Of a stretch of 64,000 bases of DNA, positions 1 through 12,366 are shown one piece after another; within the stretch, counting starts at the first letter, position 1, and the number at the start of each line of letters is the position of its first letter. The position numbers were made by a program, and so were the translations under genes. The stretch lies in NCBI GenBank assembly GCA_035578155.1, contig JAPWDM010000022.1, forward strand, positions 5,519,076 to 5,583,075, written 5' to 3'. Below the pieces are notes generated by a model. That model searched no databases. It worked only from the letters and a program-made list of their open reading frames with translations, and was not told where the DNA came from. This stretch comes from Brachynemurus nebulosus (taxonomy: Eukaryota > Arthropoda > Insecta > Neuroptera > Myrmeleontidae).

Positions 1-637
1 AAAGTTTTATGAATACCTTTTAATATCTCATTTTCCAATAATTTGGATAAACTAGTTGTTAAAATTCGCATAATTGTATATTTTTGCAACGACTGACTGT
101 ATATGTACCTACCTAACAGATATATTACACACATATTTCGTAAAAATTTTCAAAAAAGAACTATATAAATTTTATGGGATGTGAAACATTAAAATTATTT
201 AACATAAAAGAAAATCATGTATCACATATATAAAACGTGTAAATCGGTTATCTCAGAATACGTCACAATATTTTTCTACATATGCATTTAAAAATTAGTT
301 TTACTGATAACATTTTTTTTTAAATTTGCGGTAATTTACAGAGAAATTTAAGAAGAAGGATTAAGGTAGATTGAATAAAACATTAATCAGTGAAGTGCAG
401 CTGCAACCAAATTAGATTTACAATCTGAATACAAGATGACATTATTGTACACCCCAAGCAAGCTACACAGGGTGGATATATTCAATTATCTCTCAGAGTT
501 CTGATGTTGAAATACAGATGCACAAATAAAACTTAATTTTTCTATTATTATTTCATTTAAATTATAGCTGACTGTATAATGAGGAATTCCATTCTATAAA
601 ACTTTTTAGATCGTAAATTCGTAACCCGTTTAATTTA
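1..637. other. AT-rich non-coding DNA, nothing recognised
   Basis: The stretch is AT-rich with short homopolymer runs and no open frame of recognisable content. I see no terminal inverted repeats, tandem repeats or RNA gene in it. Confidence 0.5.
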
Positions 638-849
638 TACAGGCTGTTCGGCAAACTTTTGGACAAACTGATAGAGGTGACAGATGGACAGTTTAAAATA
701 AATTAAGTTCAAACCCAATTCAAAATATTACGGTTTTTGAAATATTTTATTTTTTCATATTTTTTATTTTTGAGTTTTTAAGATATTTCATTTTTTCAAA
801 ATTATGAGTTAGTTCCGAAATCTCTCCCCCTTCTGTTGAACACACTGTA
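638..849. mobile_element. Short TA-flanked inverted-repeat element (mariner-like MITE)
   Basis: The left end reads TACAGGCTGTTCGGC and the reverse complement of the right end reads TACAGTGTGTTCAACAG, an imperfect terminal inverted repeat. A TA dinucleotide flanks both sides (636-637 and 850-851), as expected for the Tc1/mariner superfamily. At 212 bp it has no coding capacity and would be non-autonomous. The TIR is short and diverged, so the assignment is tentative. Confidence 0.5.
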
Positions 850-2548
850 TAAAATGAACTGTATACTTATTGTGTACAATAATCCTGTGCATTTTAAATT
901 TTTAAGCACTTATAGAAAATATTAGATCAAGCAGTAAAATGACATTATTACAGGAGAGTTTCTGTAAAGTTCTGTTATGTTAGAGCAAAATCGTGTTGCA
1001 AGGAGCCGTATTATGCGAGAATATCCGCATTTATAATACCTTATCGTGTTAGAACGAAACTGTCTTGTAGAAGACTGTATTATGGACTTGTATTTATTTT
1101 ATAGCGTTAAAAATAACGTAATATCAATTTAATTTTCATGTTACTAAAAATTAATTGCTAAACGTTTTCCAAACATACAAAGAACAAAAACGATAAGATT
1201 TTGATTTCTCATGAAATTTTTCATTATCAGTTAAATATTGCTTTATTACGAAAATTTACAGTGGAAAATGTAAACATACATCATTTTGTTAAACATTATC
1301 AAACACGTGGCTTACGAAAAAAGCAGTTAAATTTTTTATTACAAATACAAATGGCCATTTTTTTCTTAAATATTCACTCAATTTTACACAAATGCTGCCA
1401 AAACAAGTAAATCTGGTTTTATATTAACGATTATCAAGTTAGTACATACGTATTTATTTCATTATTTTTGACTTATGTTAACGTAATACTAATACCTGTC
1501 CTATTGTCGGTAATTTTAACACTATGAGGCTCGAGCACTTTCACAGTAAACTTCCCCGAAAGCCGGCAATATTTTTAAAGAAACTTTATATAAACAAATA
1601 CATAATATGATTCAACATGTATATACTGATTTAAACGTACGTGACTGATTTATTTCTTTTCTTAGTTTTAATTTAATAATATAAAATATTTTTTATGTGT
1701 CTATTTCAAAATTTTTTATAAAAACCGAGAGAGTAGTGTGTATTCTGTGGTAATGTGTGTTGGTGTTTGTGTGAGTTGAGTATATACACATCGGTGTGGT
1801 AACATCGCACACATAATGATCGGCGCACAATTAATCATCGGCGATCGGCCTCTGCAGTTGTTTTGATTAATTTCGAATGTCGAAAATATGGGACTGAAAG
1901 TGTTAATAAGTTAAAGGCAGTGGTGAACTGTTAGGAACTCGCACAAGCTCAGAAATGAAGTAATGTATGCCAGCTTCAGGTATAGCTGGAGCAATTTAGA
2001 CTCAAGCACCTCCTCTGAAAAGTCCATATTTTTTCCCCGAAAAGCAACTAACTAGCAAAAAAAAAAACAATTACTTTCCTTCTTTCTGACGAATGCCCTA
2101 AGAACTACCAACTACCAAAAAAGATAATTTCGTTTCTCGCGCCCATACTTTTCCCTGCTGCGCCCATTTTATCATGCGCCCTGGAGCAACTGCTTGTCCA
2201 TCGTAGTTAGGCCTCCAGTTCTTTGTTAAAAATTTCGATGAACTTGTTGTACGGATGAATGAATGAATGAATGAATGAACGAACCAGTTTTAAGCTATAC
2301 AATTTTTAACAATATTCTTGTATAGCCTCAATTTTTAAAATAGGTAATAGTTAGTAATTTATTTCATATATTTTAATTTCTTTACTACGGATTTTCAATC
2401 TTGTGGGCTTTTGAACTCTATGGGCTCGTAAGAGGCGCACTTGTGTCGTACCTTCCTGTACGACTCAATAGTTCGCTAATGTACAGATATTTTTATAAGG
2501 TTATAACTAGAGAATAATGTGTAATTTAAGCTTAAAAATTTTTGGTGA
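850..2548. other. AT-rich non-coding DNA with one short microsatellite
   Basis: No coding region is supported. The only clear structure is a (GAAT)n tract near 2255-2284. A GC-richer patch around 1960-2215 resembles decayed hAT-type non-autonomous sequence, but I could not define its ends. Confidence 0.45.
2255..2284. repeat. (GAAT)n microsatellite
   Basis: Five to six tandem GAAT units are followed by the variants GAAC and GAAC. Confidence 0.85.
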
Positions 2549-3426
2549 CCGTAAAACCGTCTAAGCCCGGACACTTTGCACCAATCTTCAAAGTAAGTAG
2601 TTTCTACATTAACCTGCTACAATAAACATTTGTTCTTGACGTCATTAGAGAGAGAAAAACATCCTCTAAACAGCTGTACCAATAAAAAAAACGGATTTAA
2701 ACTTTTACTATCTCATTTTACACGATTACTATTCTCCAGTTTTTTCAAAGAAATAAAATATGTGTCTAACTTAGACATGTAATTTTCGTCATAATTGTCA
2801 TATTGTTTTAATTTTTATATGTATGTGTTCAGAATTTTATCGCGCATCATTTAATGATGTTTGAAGTTATATTCGATGTATATATAAAAAAATACATGCT
2901 ATATACAATCCGTTTAGACCCGCACACATCAGTTTATTACACTATGGCCGCGATTCGCACTGGCTGTAACTTCCACTATCCATACGTTATATTCCCGCCA
3001 GAATTACGCGGTTCATGCCTCCTTCTGGTGTCATATCGCATATTTACCTCATAGAGAGGCATACTATGTATTGACCCCTCTCCCTTCCCACAAAATGTTT
3101 TGAAGCCTTTGACACGTTTAAAGACATCAGACGATATAAAACACTGTCCTAACCCCGACGGGAGAGGTTAGTTTGCATGTTATTACATTATTTAAGTAAG
3201 TGTCCGGGTCAAGACGGATTTGGGGTGTAGACCCGGACACATACTAATTATTTTTTTTTTTTTATTTTTACTTATAATGAAACAAATGGGTCAGGGGTAT
3301 AACAAATAATATACGCTCTTTCTAATAGTAATACTTTTATTGGTGATATCTATGAAGTAAACATGTATAAACATAAAATTATACCAAAAAATGTAAAAAA
3401 GTGTCCGGATCTAGACGGTTTTACGG
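2549..3426. repeat. Inverted-repeat element with CCGGACAC motifs
   Basis: The left end starts CCGTAAAACCGTCTA and continues to CCGGACACTTT. The right end is its near-exact inverse, AAAGTGTCCGG followed by TAGACGGTTTTACGG, giving terminal inverted repeats of about 29 bp. The CCGGACAC octamer recurs inside in both orientations near 3201 and 3230. No transposase is visible and I could not identify a target duplication, so the superfamily is unknown. Confidence 0.6.
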
Positions 3427-3882
3427 AATATTACTTTCGATTAAAATAATAAAAAAATGTCAACTTTTTTCAGTGGCTTTCCACTTTAAGCAACTGCAAA
3501 TATTGCATAAATAAACAATATAATTATGATTTGTCTAGTCAAAGTATGTATTTTTAGGACAACTTATGTACATACCTAGAAATTTGTGTCATATATTTAT
3601 AGCATTTCATGGAGAAAGTTATGCAATAAAATTATTTCGTGTAAATAGTTAAAGTAAAAACTGAAAAAATTCTTATAATAATAAACATAAATATAATTAC
3701 GAATTATCATTAATAAGTGATTAATGATTTACTCACGTGATTAAGAAATATGTATGTATAAACATAATAGTTTTTTATTCATTTTTAAATATATAATGTA
3801 GAACAATTAGTTTGAAAATAAATACCTGTCCTGTGTAAGAGTGTACGTACATACTACATTAGATATATAAGTATATAACATA
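3427..3882. other. AT-rich non-coding DNA, nothing recognised
   Basis: This is AT-rich sequence without a supported gene, ending at the left terminus of the next element. Confidence 0.45.
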
Positions 3883-4130
3883 CTGTGCCAGCCAGAAAGT
3901 TAATAACGTAAAGGAAGCTTTGAAAATTTTATTCATTATGGGAGTAATACAGAAAAATAAACACAAAAAAAATGATTCGTTAAAGAGGCTATGACTTTGA
4001 ACCCTAAATTAACTTACAATTCTAAACAACTTAAAATATTTGCCAATTTCGAGAAATTATCGTACATTACTCTTGGGCTATTCTTATTGTACGCGACAAG
4101 ACATATTGTATAAGTACATTTTTAATTTAA

Positions 4131-4835
4131 GGGATGATTCGCCAAGAAAACATCAAAAATCGACCATCCTTATTATTTTTTTTATACAAATAAATATTTT
4201 ATTAAAAAATTAAATATACAACATTGTTTATACATGTCTTGAGATTACAAAAAAAAAAAATTTTTAAAAAAAGTAATTCAAAAATGAGCCTAATATAAAT
4301 GGCAAGAATTTTCTGAAAATATACATATACAGTTATGACTAACTAGGATCTAAGAAAAAAAATAAAAAACCAGCGAGAAATCGCATTTTGGAAATAAATT
4401 TTCAAAAATCACCGCTTTTTCTTGACTATAAACAGCCGCCATTTTGAAAATATATTACGGAACCAAAAGATCCTAGTTCCTGCCAAAAAGACGGTACCGA
4501 GAAATAATATGCCCTTCGATTTATGTCGATATCTCAAATACTTTTTGAGATACACGAGGAACCATGTCGAAAAATGTAAAAAGAAAATTTTAAGAAAGCA
4601 TTTAAAGTTTTTTTTTTTTTAAATTGAATTATAGTAATTGTAGTGCGTGCACATAGTGCGTGCACATAGTGCGTGCACATAGTGCGTGCACATAGTGCGT
4701 GCACTAAATTGCCCATAACTTTTTGATTTTTCATTTTTTTTAAATAAAATTTTAGTAGAATATTTCTAACACCTTAAGGAACATAATTATGAAGAAAAAA
4801 AATAGATTTATGTAATTTTTTTAGCGAATCTCCTC
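4131..4835. mobile_element. TTAA-flanked inverted-repeat element nested in the 3.9-4.9 kb element
   Basis: TTAA is present at both ends (4127-4130 and 4836-4839). The left end reads GGGATGATTCGCCAAG and the reverse complement of the right end reads GAGGAGATTCGCTAAA. TTAA target duplication is typical of piggyBac and of some Kolobok and Sola elements. No transposase is present, so I do not choose between them. The element holds the 13-bp minisatellite at 4642-4706. Confidence 0.55.
4642..4706. repeat. 13-bp minisatellite, five units
   Basis: The unit AGTGCGTGCACAT is repeated five times head to tail, with the last unit slightly changed. The array lies within the TTAA-flanked element and is its only GC-rich part. 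Confidence 0.9.
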
Positions 4836-4910
4836 TTAAGAACATACATCAACTTTTATAAATAATTGAAAATTTTTGAATATATTGCCAACTTTCTGGC
4901 GCGCTCTGTA

Positions 4911-5600
4911 TATTATCTGTAAAGTAGTTAAAGCCATTAAAATTATGATTTAAATAAAAACTGATAATGGGCCAAACTATTATAGGATATAATTATTACT
5001 AAATGACAAAAATTTGGAAACGCGATTATAACGGTTCAATTAATTAAATATTACCAAAACCTGTTTATCGTCTTTTTCTTTTTATTCGACTTTGTTAGTC
5101 GGATATAACATTTTTAATACTACATTCTCAAGTCTGTTATTCATTTTTTTTACTTTTTAAATAATTCGCATACGTGAACGTACGGATGTACATTCTTGTT
5201 AAAGGTAGTCGCAAGTTGAAAGAAAAAATGAGTTTATAGTCATCACAACCATTCAATTCTCAGCTTCTTAAAGATATAAAGAATATGAATATGAGAAATC
5301 AGTTAATATATATTATTTAGGAGAACGTGCCAATCAGTCATTGGTACTTGGACTGATATATAAATTGATGTTCTGTCCCCGTAGTCGACTACGTTCGTGA
5401 AATTTCTCCCACAATTCTAGATGAATATCGACCCCATTCCTCTAAAAAGACCACTGCAGACGTATAACTTCCAAATTTTAGCCCCCCCCCTTTCTCATAT
5501 CCTACATTCCTCCATACTAAAATGTACCTAATTTAAACTGGATAAACATTAGACTGCCATAAGTCTTTGAAACCGCATACCTCTGTGAATATGCCATATA
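4911..5600. other. AT-rich non-coding DNA, nothing recognised
   Basis: No supported gene or repeat structure is visible. An open frame on the minus strand near 5533-5751 runs into the arm of the following foldback and has no recognisable content. Confidence 0.45.
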
Positions 5601-5604
5601 TTAA

Positions 5605-6276
5605 GGATGTTTGGGAGGTACAATCGGAGATAAAAGTACATGAAATTAGAAATTCGTGAATAATTGCGTTGTATAACAAACTATGAGGTAAATAAATAGT
5701 TATCTTTGTTAAATAATAGCTATCAGTACAACTGATTGTACAATACATCAAACTATAGCTCTCAGCTGACTACAAGAGCTGAGTACATTCTGAGGATTTT
5801 TCGGAGGAATTTCAAAATGCTACGAGACGATTGAAAATTTAGTAGAATGTTCCTCATTAAATACTAAGGCCCCTGTGAAAATTTTAAACCGATTCACTAA
5901 GCCGTTAAAAAGTTATTAAAAAAAAAAAACTAATTTTACACGTACTCTTATGAGAATTCGAAAACAGAACAGATTAAATAACTTTTTAACGGCTTAGTGA
6001 ATCGGTTTGAAATTTTCACAGGGGCCTTAGTATTTAATGAGGAACATTCTACTAAATTTTCAATCGTTTCGTAGCATTTTGAAATTCCTCCGAAAAATCC
6101 TCAGAATGTACTCAGCTGAGAGCTATAGTTTGATGTATTGTACAATCAGTTGTAGTGATAGCTATTATTTAACAAAGATAACTATTTATCTACCTCATAG
6201 TTTGTTATACAACGCAATTATTCACGAATTTCTAATTTCATGTACTTTTATCTCCGATTGTACCTCTCAAACATCC
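5605..6276. mobile_element. TTAA-flanked foldback element
   Basis: Two arms of roughly 310 bp (about 5605-5917 and 5975-6276) are inverted copies separated by a loop of about 55 bp that contains a poly-A run. TTAA flanks both ends (5601-5604 and 6277-6280), and the termini read GGATGTTTGG and CCAAACATCC-like. There is no transposase. Matching open frames in the two arms are consequences of the symmetry, not genes. Confidence 0.8.
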
Positions 6277-6498
6277 TTAACTATTTGCACTCAAGCAAAA
6301 ATAAACGTGTTTCTTGGCTAGCTGGTAAGACATGTGACACATGACATGACGCATGATTTTTATTCCTATTTAAAAAAAAAAAAAAAAAAAATACTTTTTT
6401 TCTCAAAGCTCGAATTAAATACTTATTTTAAATGCTCTTTTTGTTAGATTTGTTACTTTCAAAAGTTGATTCAACGCTATTTATTTATTGTCCACAGA

Positions 6499-7189
6499 TA
6501 GGGTTGCCAACCATACTTTATAATAAAGTATTCTACTTTATTTTTCATAAGCATACTTTATGCTATTGCATATAAATAAAGTATGCTAAAATACTTTATT
6601 TTGAATCTTGACTGAGATTATACTAAACAAAACTCTCCGATACGTAATTCCCAAAAGATTTATTAAATATTAAGATGGATGATTTACCTATACTCTGAAT
6701 CAATAATACTTAAAGAAATAAAAAAAATCTACTAATAATAACAAAGAATTTGTAAAGAAAAATACTGTTGAAAAACGGCAATATTTCTTAAAAATGTGTG
6801 TGATAACTTACCAAATATAAAAAAAAAAAAAAATTATTTCTTATTCGCTCTCTGTTCCGGTAACCCTAGCTTTCACTGAGAGAGTTTTTCCAATGATGAA
6901 TGTGAAGTGACGAGCAGAGAGAAATAGATCCTCCATAAATTTAATAGAAAATTAATTATTTATTTATTTAAATCTAAACTTAGATTGTGAAACTAGCTAT
7001 GAAACGTTCATAGATAACCAAAAATTGTTAGAGTGTGCTAAAAACACACATATACAAAAAAAAAAATGTATAAAAACTTAGACAATAGAAACTTAAATTT
7101 GAAAAATACTTTTTTTCTGACAAATACTTTATTTTTCTTATTTAGAAGATTAAATACTTTATTTTTCTCAAAAAAAGTTGGCAACCCTA
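6499..7189. mobile_element. hAT-type non-autonomous element with 8-bp target duplication
   Basis: TCCACAGA occurs on both sides (6491-6498 and 7190-7197) as an exact 8-bp duplication, the size used by hAT elements. The termini are TAGGGTTGCCAACC on the left and GTTGGCAACCCTA on the right. Subterminal regions repeat a TACTTTATTTT motif several times, as expected for transposase-binding repeats. No transposase is encoded in its 691 bp. Confidence 0.85.
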
Positions 7190-7197
7190 TCCACAGA

Positions 7198-8880
7198 CCC
7201 AGATTTTAATGTTTAAATATAAAATATGGTTGAGCTAATGGCCAAACCACCTAGAGATGTCTTATAAGCGCAAAGGGTTAATTTTAAAGGTGGTAATATC
7301 TGATAATTCCGTCAAAAGTTACTAAAACTTAAAAACAAAATTCACTAAATTTCATAATATTGTTATATTGTTAAGCAGGAAGGCCTCGCAGATATGTAAG
7401 AAATTTTGTGTTCCTTGGAAGGTACCTACAGACGGACGAATAAATATGATAAAATAATAAGACTTCTCATATTTTGACTACGAAACCTCGAAAAATTATT
7501 TTTATAATGGAAACATTTTTTAATCTTTACTTAATTAAGCGCAGAATTATCTAATAACAATTGTCATTAAATTGCCTTTAATTTGTGATTAATTTTTAAA
7601 AAAATTATATTAAAATTTAAAAATAAAAAAAAACGTATGCATTGTCAGCAATTCTGTTACTAAAAATATGCAGTATAAAACTACGTAAGTACATTATACA
7701 TATACAAATATGACATTAAAAATTCATTTTAGAAAGGCCAATAATCATTTACCTGTAACAACTATGTCTGCCATCGTCCAATTATTTCAGTTACTATGTA
7801 AGTAAAAGTTTCATTCTAATATAAATAAAATTTTATTTTATAAATGTCGAGCTGTGACCTTAACTATTCAATTTATAATTTTTTTCTATAACAAAAAGAA
7901 ACAACGTAGCAAATGAATTAATCCAGAGAAATTTTTCATAATAAGGCCCACTCCACAGTACAGTGCCGCTCTCGATACACTGTCGGTCCAATAACACAGT
8001 TTAGGGAATGCTTTATTGATCCCACTCCAATTCGTAACCAATGAATTATTTGATACCAAAAAAAGATTTTTGGATCGAAAGCGTATCAAAAGCAGTACTA
8101 TAGTGTGGAACGAGTGCCTAATAATAGAAACTCAATTGGCAAAAATACATAAAAAAACGAAGTAATTTAAAAATATGTAATAGTGCCCCTATCGTACTTT
8201 GGGTCCTACAATAACAATAGGAAAAAGGACTAACACGGGGCAGTAGGTGCGATCCGTCCCGAGCTACACCAAACAGAGGGGCCCAAAGTCAAAGGGTCTT
8301 TTGTTTGTTTTTTATTTTTTCGTTCACCAACCGTATCTTTGGATAAACAAATTTTTTTGCGCCATAACCTGATCTCTACCTAGATGTCTAACCAGGAACC
8401 GAGGTTTGGCATTAGAGACCACCTCTAGCAACCCAAGGACTTAGTCCGATAGTGAACATAATCAGTTTATTCGAGTTAATAAATCCAGATAATATTTGTA
8501 ATTTTAATAAGTACATATGAACCAACTGAATCCGCATGTAAAACATTAGGAATACTTAAATCGAACCGAAATTTAAATATTTAATCAGACTAATCAATTG
8601 CATAAATCTAAACAAAGATTCGTTTAAACAAAAATCACAAACACTTAAAATTATTAATTGATTCGACTTAAAATATATCCTGATTAAAAATATTACATTT
8701 TCCTTATCAATCAAAATGTAAAAACTATACATATTTAAAACATGTTTTCCTTATCAAAAATTAATTTTGTATTAGTTAATTCCAAAATTCGTTAATACAA
8801 AATATTTAAAGATGGGAAGCCCTGATCTAGTTCAACTAATAGTAAGATTATAACAGATTTTAAATAATTTTTATGAATTG
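7198..8880. other. AT-rich non-coding DNA, nothing recognised
   Basis: No supported gene is present. A 67-residue minus-strand frame near 7886-8089 has no recognisable motif. A GC-richer patch around 8180-8450 has no clear inverted or tandem structure. Confidence 0.4.
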
Positions 8881-8899
8881 GGCTTATGGAAATTGTAGC

Positions 8900-9560
8900 T
8901 ATTACAGTGACTCTCGTGGTAGAGCCCGGGACTGTGACAGAAATTTGTTTCTGGGGTTTCGAAAATTCAAAAATTACCTATGTAGTATATATACGTATTT
9001 ATGTGTCTGTGCGACAACTCTCGAACAAAGCATCCAATTTTTACGAAATTTGGTGGAAAAATTAAGAGTCCCAAACCTTTAGATGAATTCGTTGGTCAGA
9101 CAGATCCGATGTTTAGAACCCAGAATTTTAGTTATTTTTGGCCGTTTTTTGCGAAAATTTGACAGAATACAAATTTTTTTAATTTCTTTTTATACCGTCA
9201 AAAAGGGTTGAAAACCTACAAAATAAAGGTTTTTGAACTTTTTTCTATATGAACTAGTTTTTAAGAAAAATTTAAAATAGGCTATCTTACATAAGATTCA
9301 CAAGGATCCTGGGGATCCAGAAGCACTAAAGATAAATTACTAAATCGATCTTAAAATTTTTTCACTGTTAAAGAACTGTATTATTTTAGATGGACAAAGG
9401 CTATGTTATATCAAGTTCGCCAGGGGTCTGAGTTCTCAAAAGCGTGAAAAATAAACTAGCCAACTGATTTTGAAAATTTTTTCACTTTAGAAAGCTAAAC
9501 TATTTTAGATGGATATAAAGGATGGATAGATATGGTTTTTTTTTTAAATTGGGGCTAAAT
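8900..9560 (-). repeat. Degenerate copy of repeat family F1
   Basis: The sequence resembles, in reverse orientation, the repeats at 27.7, 33.2 and 34.2 kb. It has the 'GCGACAACTCTCGAACAAAG' segment, a 'GCCCGGGAC' segment, and the downstream pattern of a phrase like 'CCAGGGGTCTGAG' followed by 'AAAAGCGTGAAAAATAAA'. The (TA)n tract seen in the other copies is reduced here to a few TATA steps. The family is unclassified. Confidence 0.55.
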
Positions 9561-9673
9561 TTTCTGTTTTTGTTATTAAAATAGCAAAATTCTATTTGAA
9601 TTTAATTAGCATAGCCTGGTGGTCATGTTATAAAAAACAAAGGTTTGGTCAAATAAGCAAATAATCATCATCC

Positions 9674-9801
9674 GATGAAGGGATCTTATAGTTATATCTG
9701 AATATCTTATCTTGAAAATGAAATATCTTATAGTCATCTGAAATATCTTTAGACGATATTTTAGATGAAGAACAGTAAATATAAGGTAAGATCCCTTCAT
9801 C
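9674..9801. repeat. Short inverted repeat (hairpin-type)
   Basis: GATGAAGGGATCTTAT at the left is mirrored by GTAAGATCCCTTCATC at the right, with several ATATCTTAT-like steps between them. It is probably a small MITE or one end pair of it. No target duplication could be set. Confidence 0.6.
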
Positions 9802-10068
9802 AAACGCTGAGGTGCTTTTCATATACTTACCCAGCTAAACCCTTTACAGGAATAAAAATTTTACATTTTTAACAAATAGCTAAATACACCGCGATACGAC
9901 ACAAACTCATACATTTAAAACGACCGCAACTTAACGACAATAAACGGCCATTCTGATTAATATTGTATAATCAAACAAAATATTATGTGTTTTTGTAATT
10001 TCAATGGAGTCTACTACAAAAAGATGCTGTTCTGATAAAAACATTAGGATTTTCTAGCCAAAGTAATA

Positions 10069-11542
10069 TAGGGCGATCCTCAGCGTGACGCACGGGACAT
10101 TTGTACAACAAAAACATGTTTTAAAAGAAAATTACAATTAATAATAATCCAAACAAAATATTATAACTGGTATTATCCCAATATATATCTAATTAGTATA
10201 TTTTAATTTATATCTGAAATCCAATGCTCAAGAAATAAGACATTAATAAGCGTGACGCACGGGACTCGTACGAATACTTCAATTATGGTTCACCTAGTTC
10301 ACTGAATATTTTCTGTGAATTGTGATATTTTTTTTATTTTTCTTATCACAAATATTTTTCTTTGTATTATTCTCTTTATAATGTTTATTTTTGTTTAGAA
10401 AAATTTATGCTTTTTAATGAGTTATTTTATATTTTATAGTACACTGCATCGTGATGCACGGGACCTGACGCACGGGACACTAAGGTAACCTTGCTTAATA
10501 TTGTGTTAATAAGCTTCTCAAATGAGTATACTACACGGGACACTAAGGTAACCTTGCTTAATAATGAGTTAATAAGCTTCTCAAAACAGTATTACTGTTA
10601 CTGTTTTACTTATAATTATTATATTTTATATCTTTTAAGGGAAATAATAAAATTTATTCACTATTTTCTTTTGTTTACGAACTTTTTTTGAATAATTGTA
10701 CAAAGTTTACATTCTAGTTTAAATATCTTTGTAAACAGTATATTCATTAGCTGGCTAGATTTTAAATGGGAATACAGTGCCTTTATTGTGAAAATAAGTA
10801 ATGACCCAAAAAAAAAAATTATCACGTGTCTTCCAAATGTTGCCGCCCGGGGTCAGTGCCCCGCGTACCCCTAGTGTAAATCCGGCACTGTATACATAAA
10901 CTGTGTGACGTATGCTATTTAAAATGTTATAATAAACATGTATTACCACACCCAATGTGTAAATTTATTCATTTTCTTGGTCAAATCTGCATGTCCCGTG
11001 TGTCACGTAACGCACGGGACATTTTTTAAATTAAAAATTAAAAAATTCCAAGATATGTAAATTTTATGTGAATTTTTGCATTTGCACTATTATTCTACCT
11101 TTACAACTTACGTTCAAAGAAAATTCATTTGTTAATTTCAAAGATAACTTGAAAAAATCATATTATGCGTGACGCACGGGACAGGAGATCACACTTCTGA
11201 AAACAGTTGTTTTTTATTAGGAAAAAGCAATGCAGCTTAAAAAATAGCATTGCTATGTGTACCTTAAACCTAGACTTACCCTTTCATATGATTTGAGTTT
11301 GTTTAATTGTATCACAGTGTTAAAAAAACAATACTGAAATTTGTTTTCAAATTAGATATTGGTGACAAATTACAATGAGTCAACTTTTCGGTGTTGTACC
11401 GTAAAAACCGATTATATTTTTTCAAAAATTTTACTTGTTTGATAAAGTTTATATATTTTTTACAACAAAAACCAGATTCCAATCAAATTATTCCATTTCG
11501 AAAATTTCATTTTTATTGACCACTTGTCAGAGAATCGCCCTA
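10069..11542. mobile_element. TA-flanked element with dispersed GCGTGACGCACGGGAC motifs
   Basis: The termini are TAGGGCGATCCTC on the left and, as reverse complement of the right end, TAGGGCGATTCTC. TA dinucleotides flank both (10067-10068 and 11543-11544). The 1474-bp length and TA target fit the Tc1/mariner superfamily, but I could not read a transposase in any frame. The motif GCGTGACGCACGGGAC or a close variant occurs near 10083, 10250, 10449, 10466, 10535, 11011 and 11165, with one inverted copy near 10990. An unrelated hAT-type fragment sits at about 10840-10890. Confidence 0.65.
10840..10890. repeat. hAT-type terminal fragment
   Basis: Read on the minus strand it begins CAGTGCCGGATTTACACTAG and continues into GC-rich sequence with GGGGCACTG. 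This resembles the CAGNGGCGGATTTAC ends of the hAT-type elements elsewhere in the window. No opposite end was found. Confidence 0.45.
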
Positions 11543-11850
11543 TAGTGCAAAAATATTATTAAAATTTGTAAATTAGATTTAATCAAAGCTAACCAAAAGT
11601 TATCGAAGTTTTCTGAAGATGACATCATCACATAAAGATTTTTTACATTGTGCCTTATTGGAATGAGTTTATAGACTTATTAGGTAGATTTAACTTGTTT
11701 AGATATCAATTTTCTATTTTATCAAAAAAACGATAAAATTTGATGACGACATAAGAATAGCTTTCTAGGACTAGTATTTTCATTAAACTTAAATTTTGTA
11801 TATTATCAAAAATGAGACAGACAGTTGCAAAAACTTGCCAAGTAGGTACC

Positions 11851-12114
11851 ATATCGCGCGTACTCTTTCTCAACCTCGTATATGAAAAGTCCCAATTTTT
11901 GGAGACATAAATAAAACGTATTTAAATCTGTGTTTTCATTATTATGAACTTAAGATTTATGCTAATTACACCCTTTGATGTTGGCTGCCTACATATATAA
12001 ATATATATATATATATAGACAAGTATTTATATAAATACAATATTTAATGTTTTTTGTGTGTCCTAAAATATGTAGTTCTTGATATACGAGGTTGAGAAAG
12101 AGTACGCGCGATAT
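11851..12114. mobile_element. 264-bp element with perfect 33-bp terminal inverted repeats
   Basis: Positions 11851-11883 and 12082-12114 are exact inverted copies, starting ATATCGCGCGTACTCTTTCT. Exact identity over 33 bp suggests recent activity or strong constraint. The interior is AT-rich and non-coding. A diverged single end of the same type occurs at about 39535-39565. I could not settle the target duplication because the ends are themselves palindromic (ATATCGCGCG). Confidence 0.8.
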
Positions 12115-12366
12115 TTCATGTCGTTATTTATTATTATTATTTTTGTGTTTTAATCATTTTTTAACGGCAATATTCTTCAAAAGGGCATTTTTTTATTATT
12201 TCTCCTTTTTTCTTAAATATCAAAAGAAGTTGATTCCGGTAATTTAAATGTTAAAATGCCAAACGAACTTCAGTATTATAAAAAGGCACTGATATTCCAA
12301 GCTCTAGTACTTATTAATAGTATGCAATAAACATTTTCTTGTTACATTTATGTATATTTGTTTTGT

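Larger units (their letters stand above)
3883..4908. mobile_element. TA-flanked inverted-repeat element, interrupted
   Basis: The left end includes GCCAGCCAGAAAGTTAATAA and the right end is the approximate inverse, TTGCCAACTTTCTGGCGCGC. TA dinucleotides flank it at 3881-3882 and 4909-4910. It carries no recognisable transposase. A second, TTAA-flanked element sits inside it, so this element was there first. Confidence 0.5.

Noticed and set aside
1960..2215. Possible hAT-type element with CTGGAGCA ends
   Set aside because: The proposed ends match poorly and no 8-bp duplication could be found.
7886..8089. 67-residue minus-strand frame as a gene
   Set aside because: It has no motif, no family resemblance and no supporting context.
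10080..11180. CRISPR-like array from the repeated GCGTGACGCACGGGAC motif
   Set aside because: Spacing is irregular (tens to hundreds of bases), units are short and one is inverted, and the DNA is clearly eukaryotic.
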